A stretch of DNA of 64,000 nucleotides from Bagarius yarrelli. Its lineage: Eukaryota > Chordata > Actinopteri > Siluriformes > Sisoridae. The stretch spans positions 3,349,868-3,413,867 of the forward strand of contig VCAZ01000020.1 of NCBI GenBank assembly GCA_005784505.1. The letters are read 5' to 3'. This document shows, piece after piece, positions 24,247 to 64,000 of the stretch; position 1 is the stretch's first letter, and every line of letters starts with the position of its first letter. The notes below the pieces were generated by a model, which was given only the letters and a program-made list of their open reading frames with translations, made no database searches and had not been told where the DNA came from. Position numbers and translations under genes: made by a program.

Positions 24247-26859
24247 ATCTGTACACAGGAACTGAACCTGTTTTGCAGATTTACCAGAGTAACTCAGTGT
24301 AAAATATAAGAAAATAATAAGAAAATACTGACAATAAATTAACGTCGAAATCACAATCGTTTAAGCCAAAGACAAAGTTTCGATTATAAATTAAAAAAAC
24401 AAGTTATACTGAACAAAGCATACAATCAAACAGCCTCTTTTTGTCTTCAGACATTGTTTCTTTTTTATTTTAAAGTATTTGTCATTCACAATTAAAGAAC
24501 GCGCCTCAATTGCCCCCAAGTGTTGTTTTATTATTTATATTAACATTCGGTTTTGATGTAATTAATTGTGTCGTTAATATGTCTTGATTGTGCACGAGTG
24601 ATTAGATAATTCCCGTCTTCACTTATTTAACCTGCTCGTTCCTCCTCTTTCGGAAATAATTGCTGTCTTTATCGTCCCGCACTTAAGTTTTATGTCCTAT
24701 ACAAACGACGCTATCGCTTATTTAAGTGAACTGACGTGCGTAAACGTATGATTTCCAAAGAGAATTGAAGCACATCTATTATCAGAAGAAATGAATAAAA
24801 AGGTACTGGATTATAGTCGGTGGTGTTATCTGTGTGGTCCACTGAAAAGGGTTTAACTAGCAGAAACGAAATTCAAAACCACTGCATGAAAGGATGTGCG
24901 GTTTAAACAGATTAACCTTTTACAAAATTCCAAATGAACAGAAGAATCTGGGGGGAATGGATAAGAAATTTGTCCCTAAACTGTTCGGCTTTGGTGTGGA
25001 CCTTAGTTTAGATCAGACTACTGCTGTTTGCGCACATAAAATATGGCTGGAAAGAGAGCGATTAGCTGCATGCCGAAGTTCGTGTGTGTTCATGTATGTA
25101 GGCTGTTGTATGAAGTTGTTTCTTTGGCTTGAGCCGATGCTGAAGCTGCATTATCTTAACACGCCCGCTTGGTGGAAGCAGCTACTTCAGATTCTCTGGA
25201 TTACCAAGAACTAAATACTGCATAAAATACTATCTAGTCCCAGGTATATAAAGTCTAAATTTAACTTTAAATACAGATTTATTTTAACAGACCATAAAAA
25301 AAACACAACGATTCATTTAGAAGGGGTTTGAATAGTTAATATTCTTTTACACAGAACTGCTGAATGTATTTATAAACCATGTATAAAAAAAAAAAAGAAT
25401 TGTATAATGGTAAAGTTTTATCTAGTTTGTTATATACAAGTAAGCCCCAAAAAATTCTGGACTGATAGATTTTTATGATGCTGATTTTTGTCTATGTAGA
25501 CCAAACATGTTTTGTGTATATTAAAACACATAATTCAACAAATCCTTTAAAACACTGGATTAGAAATGCACCAAACGTTTATAAAGACTTCAATTAATAA
25601 ATCTATTATTAGTATAAAGTCATTTGTAAAAGTTTGGTACGTGTTTTGTTATTAGTATTCAATTAATGAATTTTAGGATGCATGTAAATAAATGATATAA
25701 GAAATACTGTTAATTTTTGGGGTTTTTTTTACTAACTATTTAGAATACTGAAGAGCAATAATAATGTGCTTACAGCCTGAATTAAGTAATTTAATGATTT
25801 GTTTAGAATGTACCATAGTCAATGCAGGTAGAAACAATCAAATGTTTAATGTAAATGTTTTATAGTAAAGTGTAAATATTTCATTTATATGCAATGGCAT
25901 TTGAATATAACAATTTTTTACAGCAACATTTGGTGTTTTGAGCTTCCAAGAAACTTCCTCTTTACAGTATATAACAAAATGATCTAGTTTACCTAGTTTT
26001 GTAAAATAAACTTCAACAATACAACACTACGGCAGAATACTGTACAGTTTGTTATATACTCTGCAACATCTGGATCCTTAGTTTTAATATTGAGCCCTGT
26101 ATTTGGCTATGTCTATTTGCTTTGCCAATCAAGAAGCACAATTTTCCTGTATATTTTTGTTTTAAATGCTGCCAGATGTCATAAACTGCCTTCTTCAGAT
26201 AGACACATGTAAAGGATTACAATAAAAGAAAAAAATGACAAAACATCTTACTTGTCTTGCTGTAAAAGAACACAGTTACATTTCATTTTAACATATTTAA
26301 AGTTTGGTTTAAAGTCTGGATTTTTCATCATTTTTGTTTATTTCACACCATCACTATGCGACAAGTCTAAACAATCCAAATGAGCACCTGCACTTTTACT
26401 AGAGAAGCAGTTTTTGTGTTGTGTTTATACAGTATAATTCATTCTATGCTTCGTAAAAATGTCTTTATTGTGGGATAAATAAAGGTTTGTCCTATCTTAT
26501 TCTCATTTTTTTTTTGTTTCTTTATAACCTGTAGTCATTGACTTTACTAAAAGCCCCATCATGTCTGTCACTGTGATATGTACATTCTTTTTTTTTCCTG
26601 AGATTGTTTTGTGTTAAGTGTATTATTGTGAAACCACCTTTCTGTCTGTGTTGAGAGAAACAACAATAAATTAGCTAATTGGCTTGTCATGCTTTAAACA
26701 AAAAATATTCTTTATAAAATCCCCAATTTTTAGCTTGAAGATATCTGTTTAAACCTTACTTTTTACGAATTCGTAATAATTACTATAAAACGAAGATGAT
26801 GATGATGAAGATCTAGGCTTGAAGGATTTTACCTCTTCGAATCAAAATGGGGGAAGAAG

Positions 26860-26965
26860 GCATTTTAAATGGGAGGCGAGCCGTGAGTACGGGGGTGTGT
26901 TCGTTACGTCGGCAGATTTTAAAGGAGACAGCGTTTCTGATTGGCTCCTAGACACCCCGCCTTCC
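26860..26965. promoter_or_regulatory. CpG-containing promoter-like cluster without a visible gene
   Basis: Contains GGCGAGCCGTGAGTACGG, a TTACGTCGG CRE-like site, GATTGGCTCC (inverted CCAAT at 26940-26944) and CCCCGCC (26955-26961), set in AT-rich flanks. It could start a non-coding RNA or be an enhancer. Confidence 0.35.
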
Positions 26966-29900
26966 TTCCCAACCTCTCTCCATTTTGGGAGCAGTAAATG
27001 GAAGATAAAACTGTTTTTGTAGAAGAACAACGGAAAACTGCATCGTTTATTAATTAACTTGGTGCATCATTGGGCCAGAGGAATTGGTCCGGACCGGTCA
27101 GGTAGTGCAGAATTCCAGCGTGTACATGCATTGCTTATAATCCTTTTTTCCCCTTTCATTTTTTAGTTCTAAAATATTTCAGCAATGATAATATGATTTA
27201 AAACTGTTTATGATTTAAAACGATTTTATTTTATTGATGAATAACATGCATGTTATCTTTTCCTGCTTGCTTGTTTACCACTGAGCTAAATCAATTTTGT
27301 TTCAATTTAAACTTCTTCCTTACATCAACATCTCATTTTAAAGATACAGTAAATTGTTTTAGTTGCATTAGTTTAGGTTGTTGTGTTTTTTTTGCAAGAG
27401 TTTATCTTATTGTGGATTTTTACATGCTTGAAAATCACCAGAGTGCATGGGAAAAATCTATATAAAAAATTATATCAATTGTGATTTATTTTATTTTGAA
27501 GATTTTTTTAATTTTATTTTTATTTTTAAAGATCCATGCTACTCTAAATCTATTTATGCAAGAGGTTTAATATTTAATTTTTGCTTTAACCCATTGTTTG
27601 TGGTGAAATTGTGTAAATTGTAATTTTTCTGGTGTGTTTTGTGGGGTTTTTTTTGTTGGAGTGTGCGTTGTCTTTTGTAAAAACAGTGCAAGGGCTGGTT
27701 TAAGTTAATGCTTTAACTGAAGACTATATATATAAAACAAAACATACATAAAAAAGAAAATACAATTCTGATAGTTTGCAGCTTTTAAAAATAAAAATCA
27801 ACATAAAACAATTAAAAAAAACAAACATATATGTGGCTCCAAAATATGATTATATGAGCTTATGTGCAATTCAAGATTATTATCTCTGGAATTTGCAATT
27901 GAAACTTAAGACAAATATTAAAAATAATTATTTATATTGAATGATAATGACAAAATATTAATGCTTTTAGTCACTTTTGAGTTATTTAGTCTATATACTA
28001 CTGCATGAGTTATTTAATCTATAAACTACTGCATTAGTTTTAGCTGCTGTTGGTTGTCAAATGGCTTTGACTTTAAAATCTTAACATTTTGCCTTTAACA
28101 ACAGCAGCCTTATTTAGGTTATTGGACTAAAAAAAAATTTGATGTAAACACTCATTTTTGATGTAATCTCTACCTTGAACTTTTCTTTTGATGATGTATT
28201 AGATAAAACATAATTCACAATTAAAAGTAACAGCTGGACAAACTAATAGGCTTTGATTGTGTTTTCAATGGTCAAATTTATCATTTGCCTTGCAATTATC
28301 CACCAGATGAAAATGTAAACATTTTTCCTGAATAAATTAATAAAAGCTTAAACCACGTCATTGTTATGTCACTTTATATGTTAAACTACCAAGTCTTTAA
28401 GGGTATAATAATGTTACACCTATACTATAACCCTAATGTTACCCGTATATGCTGTTTCGCAAGTTTTCATCATGGAGTCCTGCAATTGTTTAATTTGTTG
28501 CATTTAATTAAAGTAGAACAATCTAATAAATCTGTAAGGTCTATCTCACCCAGTAAAAAGGAGGCATTCCCTTTCCTATTCAGTTGTTATCCCAACCCCC
28601 CTCTCAATATGTGGTCAGGTCACACCCACAAAACTAATAGGCGCTGTCTGGAATCTCTGGGGGTTGTATTGGCATGGTGACTTCTACAATACATCAAATA
28701 ACTACAAGTTATTTACATAACAAAATGCTATTCTTGAAAAAAGAAACATTTTAAAATCATGTGTCTTTATATTAACAAGTATTATAGTATACATACCCTA
28801 GCTAATAATGTCCATGTGATCAGAGGCAATTCTGAAAGGTTTTTGTGAGTTCATTTGATTCTTGTAATGTTACTCTGAAAAACAAAACAAATAAAGCAAA
28901 TAACACTTACAGCATATATATCGGTGTAAAAACTTCAGCACCTGCATGTAAATTAAAATTTTATTTTTTGCCCCTGTGGTCTTTTACCCAGTGTACTGTG
29001 CTATGAACTATGAAACAAAACACTACATCTATATAGCAGAAGGGCCACTGAAGAATACACACACACACACACACACACACTATCAAAGTGTACACCATTT
29101 AATAGACACGAAGTTGTACAATTGTTCTAATGATCAAGTTGTTTTCTACCTAAATAATATTCATGATAAGATTTTCATGTTGCATGTCACTTAAACAAAA
29201 ACAAAAAAGAAGAATACATTAGAGTACATGGTGTAATTATTTTCCAAAAAGATTTAAGTAGAACCCCAAATGATCATAAATGATAATAAAAAACATTTTT
29301 TGTCTGTAATCAAAAGAGGGTTTTTTTCTAGAATTTTTCATGACTTTTTCAGAACCCAAAATCTTGGCAAGTAAGATATCCCTTCACTTTCTTTACTCTT
29401 CAACTATTAAGTGAAAACACTAATAATAATCTTAAAGCATATGCGACAGATTCTAATCATAAAGTTTCTGCAAGGAAGTTGAGTATTCTACCTCATTTAT
29501 CATGCACAACTCAATCCAGTATCTTGATTTGCTCAATATGGTGTATTAAACCAGAAAGAATAGTTTACGCCCTTGTTTTAAAGATAAAAAAAATTCCTGA
29601 CAAACTATTTACTATTCATCAAAACTCTTGAATCGTTCTTGCAGAATTTATGTCTACACACACCTGATCCATTAGAGCTATTCACAATATTAAAGAAGAA
29701 TAACTATTTGGTGCAGGTGTGCTTTAAATTTGGTAATGAGGTGTGGACAGAAGTCATTAATTGTTTTAAACAAACACTGTTAAATCATATCCTTAAAGCT
29801 TTTACTGCACATTGTTTACATACTTAAAGAACTTTATCCCAGATACATTACAAAATAAAGCGTACACATTGGATATATTTTTGCTCTAGGAGTCACACTC

Positions 29901-31517
29901 TGCTACATAGTGGTGGGGCAAAAGCGTAAAAAGGTGTCATGGTCTTGACTGGTCATGGTCTAGCCACGAAACTATAACTGCAATATATTTTGTGCAAAAC
30001 GTTCAAAGGGTCCACTTTTATTAGAGTTAAAGGTATAGGAAGGCATTGATCATTTGTTTAACCTGACCCCCTAATCCTAATACATTTATTTTATACATAA
30101 ATATAGTAAACTTTAATGCAGAATTTTGGCTTTTTTTAGTAAATTACTGCAGCAGATTAAAGTTTAACTAGTAGACTTGGTTTAACTAAGTAACCAACTT
30201 TTTTGAAACAGTTTTATGTTAAATCCTTTTAATCAACCAAATATTTCTGTTCGTTTCTTGTTCGCTGGCTGCTGAAGGCTGAAGGGGGGTGGGTCATACA
30301 GAAAAATAATACACCATTGCATTTCTGCTTTAAATCCATACTTTGGGATGATTAATGTGTCATTTTAATATTTCTTAATGCAAACACGTGAATGCGTCTC
30401 TAACAAAAACGTACAGTAGGAAAGATCAGTATCGTTTTAACACCAAGTACACAGGTAAAAAGATCTCATCTGCATCACTACACAGAGCGGGATATAGAGG
30501 CAGGACGACTGCAGCAGAATATGCACATGTAAGAAACTGGTGTTCTGTAGTGTGTACAAGCGGTACAGCCTGCGCGCTTCGTGAAGACCCATTAGAGGCC
30601 ATTTTCTTTCAAACGAGACTGGGGTGCTGCCGCCACGTGTACAAATTCTTCCAGAACTATACTAAACCTTACCAGTGTTGTTTACTGACTCGGAGCTTTG
30701 CCACGTGAATGAATGATCACTTTTTTTGTGTCATATCGCGGAAAGTAGCATTTAAAAAAAAACACTACAGAACACAGCTCTGTTGAAGGACTTGTGCAAC
30801 AGTTGATTCGCTCACTTCCTGATGGTAGGCGGGATGCAGCAGCAGCAGGCCATGCACTTTCACAGCCCTCCATTTTGACTCGATTGTCAATCCTATGGGC
30901 TATTCTATAGGGTTGTAAATCTCCCATGGCGCAGCATGAACTTACAAAGCACGTTGAATGTTGTAGAACACATCTAACAGTTAAATGTTACTTAGGTATC
31001 AGATTCAACCGGAGCGGATGATGCATAGTTTCCGTCTATAGTGTTTCAGTGGAAGTTCAACATTTTCTTGTCGTCACAAATGTTATACAGTAAATAAAAA
31101 AAGAAAAGAAAAAAAGTACAGTCTCCAATTTATGACTAGAACCTATAATAAGGTCAGGTCGCGTCCACGAATGTATTTGAAGCCTGCATGCGTACACAGG
31201 TAAAGACAACGTAAAATGGATATGGGAAGAAATTTATTTTGTGTTAGAATTAATTGGTAGAAATGTAACACATTTTGATCTGCAATTTATTGCACATCAC
31301 CTTTACGTATTGCTGGAGTCCAGAATAGTGTAAACGGCGATTGGACTATACAAAAGAAATGTCACAAATACCACAACCCTACATGCAGATGCTATATCTA
31401 AATATGTTGAGTCTGTGATAGGACACACGCTTACTACTGCACGGTAGTGAAGAAAGCCGATTGCACAGAAGGACTAGCTGGCCCAACACACGCCCATCTG
31501 CTGCTTTGCTTTATACA

Positions 31518-31526
<9 letters not shown>

Positions 31527-31554
<28 letters not shown>
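31527..31554. repeat. (CA)n microsatellite next to the igf2bp1 promoter
   Basis: About 14 CA units, directly preceded by a short TA run. It lies at the left edge of the igf2bp1 promoter region. Confidence 0.95.
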
Positions 31555-31555
<1 letters not shown>

Positions 31556-31557
<2 letters not shown>

Positions 31558-32101
31558 GAAGAGGGCCGGCCCCTTCTCTAGCTACTCCGACAGACCACGT
31601 GGTTTCCTCTTTGCAAACAAAAAATTAGTAAATTCGAGTCGCTTTAGAGGCGGTGCCGTCGCCAGGCAGTAGGATCTGTATGACAGTGCAAGGGTACAGA
31701 TCTTCGCTGAGGGGCAGATAGAGAGAAAAGAAATTCCTGCGATCCCGCCATACTTCTCTACCACTATTCCACCATAACCACCATCACATTAATACGGAGA
31801 AAATACCGTTTGTCATACGGTGCAGGGAATTCTCCTGGATTGCTACAATCACGGACTCTCCACTCGCCACCGGACTTCATCGGGCTGCAACGTTACAGTT
31901 AGGCGAACTTTACCCAAATTATTTTTAGATTCTTCCACAAAATTCTCTCGTTTTTAGTTCAACTCGTTGAAATTAACGCGTGCTCTTTATTTTTAGAAGT
32001 CTATATATTTGACAAATAACCCGCGGTTTGTAGAAAAGTTTTTTTTGTTAGTTTAGATAATTTTTTTTTTACGAGAGAAAGCATTGAATTGTTGTTCCAC
32101 A
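31556..32101 (+). promoter_or_regulatory. igf2bp1: igf2bp1 promoter and 5'UTR region
   Basis: CpG-containing sequence between the CA repeat and the start codon, with GGGCCGGCCCC at 31563-31573, an E-box CACGTG at 31596-31601 (the canonical MYC/USF hexamer) and GAGGCGGTGCCGTCGCC near 31645. No clear TATA box in a useful place; the start site is not determined. The last ~100 bases before the ATG are T-rich and probably 5'UTR. Confidence 0.5.
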
Positions 32102-61591
<29,490 letters not shown>

Positions 61592-64000
61592 TAAGCTGAA
61601 GCCAGCAAAACTGGACAGACGGACAGACGGATGGACAGACAGAGGAGAAACAGTGGACTGAAAAAGAGAGCGACACGCAGACCCAGTGGTAGACAAGGAG
61701 AGCATTTAACAGAGGGAAATAAAAAGGAAAATACAAATGCCTGAAAGAGTACAAACGTTTAGAGATAAGAAACTAAAACCTTTGAGTGATTTAAAAATAA
61801 GAGAGAAAAAAGAAAAGACAGAGAAAACTAGGAAACAGAGACCAGATGCCAGGTCGACTGACTGGGAATGACAGGGATTCCTTGTGGCAGCTTATGAAAT
61901 AATCATGGCTTGATGGTCTTGATGTTCTTGACCCAAGCTCTTCTGAATTGTATCAAGCTGAGGGCGCCCCTGCCATCGCCAGTCACTCAAGTATTTTAAG
62001 GGTGTTTTTTTAAGAAGAGCTATATGTATAGAAATGTTTATTCAGAGGTATTATAATGAAATGCAGTGAGGGCAGAAGTGAAGAGAGGGGAGTGGAGAAC
62101 CCATCATATTGATGTCAAAAAAGTGGTTTATCCTTTGTCTACAGGAAATTATGGGAGGGGCCATAGCTGTTAACACTGCTCTTTTAGTCCCTGGCAGTAA
62201 ACTGTTGGGGGTGAGGACATATAAAGAAGAAGAAAAATGAGGTTGTAAATATAATCTTCATGAATTTGTATTGAAGCACTGTCGAGGCACAGTGAGGGTA
62301 CAGTAAGTGGGCGGGCCGAGGCTGACCCTGCAGTTCTATTGCAGAGGCTCAGCTCCAAAATGTAACCTTTCACCTCCAGCCCTAAACTACGCCTGTCATG
62401 ATAGCCGGTGCGTGGCCCACGCCCAAATGGCATATTTTATATATATTATATATATATGATATGTGAGTTAACCTGGCCCCTCAGAGAGCAGAGGAAACGG
62501 CATTGGAAAGTGAACGCGGCATTGGAATTAGTCCACTTTTTAGCAGATTTTTTTGAGAGATTTGAGATCGGCTTTCAGTATCTGGGTTTTGCTTGGGTTT
62601 TCTGCAAAAATAATTTTATCGGCTTTAAAAGATAAAATAGGATAAGTGTATAATCAAAATACAAATGTAATTTTTCACAGCAGCAAAAGCTTTTTGATTT
62701 TCGAGCGCACCTTGCCTTTAGGTTAGAGGTCAACAGCAGGTGATGTTAAAATGGCTTCTGCACTCTCTCTCTCTCTCACTCTCTCTTTCTCCCCTATTCC
62801 ATTCGATGTATGCTGATGAGGAGACCAGAAATCTGTCTTTCTTCACTCATCTTCGAACAGATTAGATAGAAAAAAAAAATAGAAACCTACCTCAGGGTAT
62901 TGTTACCTCAGTATTCCTAATGGCTTTTTTTTTTCCTTTTCATTTTTTTGGCTTGCTGGTGTTTTATATAAAAGCTGATAGTCCTGAATATTTTATTTTT
63001 TTAAGAAAAAAATATTTTAGTTATTGTTGGAGATTTTTTTCCCCCCTAGTTTTTGGGTGTATGTGAGTATGTATGGTTGGCACCCCACACCTTTTCACAT
63101 TTAATTTCAAAAGGATTTTGGAGGCGAGATTTGATAAATCAGTGCTGGCAGATTCTTTACAGATGTATTTGGCCCGATAACCAACTGAATTCAATGTCTT
63201 TTTGTTTAGTGGGGCAACTCAGTCATGGCATTTTATTTCCTGACTCAAATAAGCATGAAAGGATTTGACATCAACTTTTGTTTCTGCATAGCTGATGGTA
63301 GCGCTAACCGAAGGATGAATTGCAACTCTATCTGGCTTTATTTCGTTGGTTCCTCCTGCAGTCTTGCCATAAATGTTATGCACTGAAGGCCTGGAATCTG
63401 CCCTGGTTGCCAGGTTTGTGTCATGGCTCTATGTCAAGACACGGCCCAGTTGTATCTCAGTAACTGCATTAAGTTCAAGATCATGTTTAGGTAACACATA
63501 GTAATTACTTATTATTCTTTGTGTGTGTGTGATGGGATGTGTGTTTTGGGGTTTTTTGTTTTGTTTTGTTTTTTTGTTTTTTAAGAAAAAGAAAGAAAAA
63601 GAACAGTTTAGTGTATAGTTTTTTTTTTGTTCAGGAAAAGTGGTTTGGGTGTTAAATGACAGAAAATAGACATCTTATTCTATGGTCTCAGTTAAACTTT
63701 TTTTTAACTGTATGAGAACTTTTTCGGAAAATGGGAGCAAAGAACGCAGTCACTTCACAACCGAGACAGATTTAACCTGTAAATATATCGCTTGGAAAAG
63801 AAATAACTAAAACATTTTGTATTTTTAGAATAAAAAAAAAAAAAGACACACGGACAAAGCTGGGCAATATGTAGCGATATCAATGCAACAGAGTAATAGA
63901 TACTGCCAGAATACTTTCTCGACGAGTACGCATTCCACCGTCACCTGACTAGTTGGCGCTGTTTTCGTGTGCTCATTTTCACCCACAGGTTGAAATCGTT
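61592..64000 (+). other. igf2bp1: igf2bp1 3'UTR, continuing past the window end
   Basis: No new gene is visible after the stop codon. Mammalian IGF2BP1 has a 3'UTR of several kilobases, so most of this stretch is probably 3'UTR. It holds a let-7 8mer site (CTACCTCA, 62887-62894) with a second partial site (TACCTCA, 62904-62910), two Pumilio-type TGTAAATA motifs (62244-62251, 63778-63785), a CT tract near 62763 and T-rich stretches. AATAAA occurs at 61718-61723 and 63829-63834. Near 63850 a GCTGGGCAATATGTAGCGAT stretch suggests the start of another AGGGCTG-type repeat. Confidence 0.65.
62887..62910 (+). promoter_or_regulatory. Paired let-7 target sites in the igf2bp1 3'UTR
   Basis: CTACCTCA (62887-62894) is a full 8mer match to the let-7 seed, and TACCTCA (62904-62910) is a 7mer-A1 match 16 bases later. 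IGF2BP1 is an established let-7 target in mammals, so conserved function is plausible. Confidence 0.7.

Larger units (their letters stand above)
21900..31520. other. Intergenic region between ube2z and igf2bp1
   Basis: AT-rich, with few recognisable repeats apart from a CA tract at 29057-29080. I found no snf8 or gip exon by eye on either strand. Points of structure are a CTCF-like motif (22210-22225), a TATA/GC-box/CCAAT cluster (24190-24246), a CpG-containing cluster with inverted CCAAT and GC box (26860-26965), and a more CpG-rich stretch from about 30380 leading to the igf2bp1 promoter. The longest open frames (about 106 codons at 24894 and 30388) resemble no family. Confidence 0.6.

Noticed and set aside
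24894..25214. 106-codon + frame (MCGLNRLTFYKIPNEQK start), considered as a THAP-like fragment
   Set aside because: The Cys/His spacing and the core Trp/Pro pattern of a THAP finger are not met in any one frame; likely chance.
29488..29495. CTACCTCA let-7-like 8mer
   Set aside because: It lies in intergenic DNA outside any supported transcript.
30388..30708. 106-codon + frame upstream of igf2bp1
   Set aside because: No family resemblance, no splice context, and it overlaps CpG-rich promoter-flanking DNA where open frames arise by chance.
32084..32101. TTG six codons upstream of and in frame with the igf2bp1 ATG
   Set aside because: The ATG at 32102 gives the conserved MNKLYIGNL start; a TTG start is not expected in a vertebrate gene.
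61718..61723. AATAAA soon after the igf2bp1 stop codon as the main poly(A) signal
   Set aside because: Possible for a short isoform, but mammalian IGF2BP1 3'UTRs are much longer and no GU-rich downstream element is evident.

Overview
This is a teleost fish nuclear genome window. The evidence is three vertebrate multi-exon genes with GT-AG introns, an AT-rich background, and typical fish repeats: tRNA-headed SINEs, a dead Tc1-like transposon, short inverted-repeat elements and very long TG/TA/CA microsatellites. The SINE and inverted-repeat types resemble those common in ostariophysan fishes (catfish, characins, cyprinids); that placement is an inference.

Layout, all genes on the + strand. 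1-7600: repeat-rich intergenic DNA with no gene I can support. 7800-11105: atp5mc1 (c subunit of mitochondrial ATP synthase), with a CCAAT-rich promoter. 13370-21600: ube2z (UBA6-linked E2 enzyme), seven coding exons; intron 1 holds a 34-bp minisatellite and intron 5 a dead Tc1-like transposase. 21600-31500: intergenic DNA with two promoter-like clusters but no recognisable gene. 31560-64000: igf2bp1 (RNA-binding protein with two RRM and four KH domains), fifteen coding exons, a 21.9-kb intron 2 and a 3'UTR that runs off the window. The first ~60 bases could be the tail of an upstream gene, but this is weak.

The order atp5mc1-ube2z-igf2bp1 matches the human 17q21 block (ATP5MC1-UBE2Z-SNF8-GIP-IGF2BP1), which supports orthology. 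I do not see snf8 or gip between ube2z and igf2bp1. The three genes do not form one pathway; this is a conserved synteny block. I found no prokaryote-like or multi-gene novel system. The points most worth a second look are non-coding: a paired let-7 site in the igf2bp1 3'UTR, the minisatellite, CTCF-like motifs around ube2z, an ISRE-like site before ube2z, promoter-like islands inside igf2bp1 intron 2, and a duplicated segment flanking the atp5mc1 coding exons.
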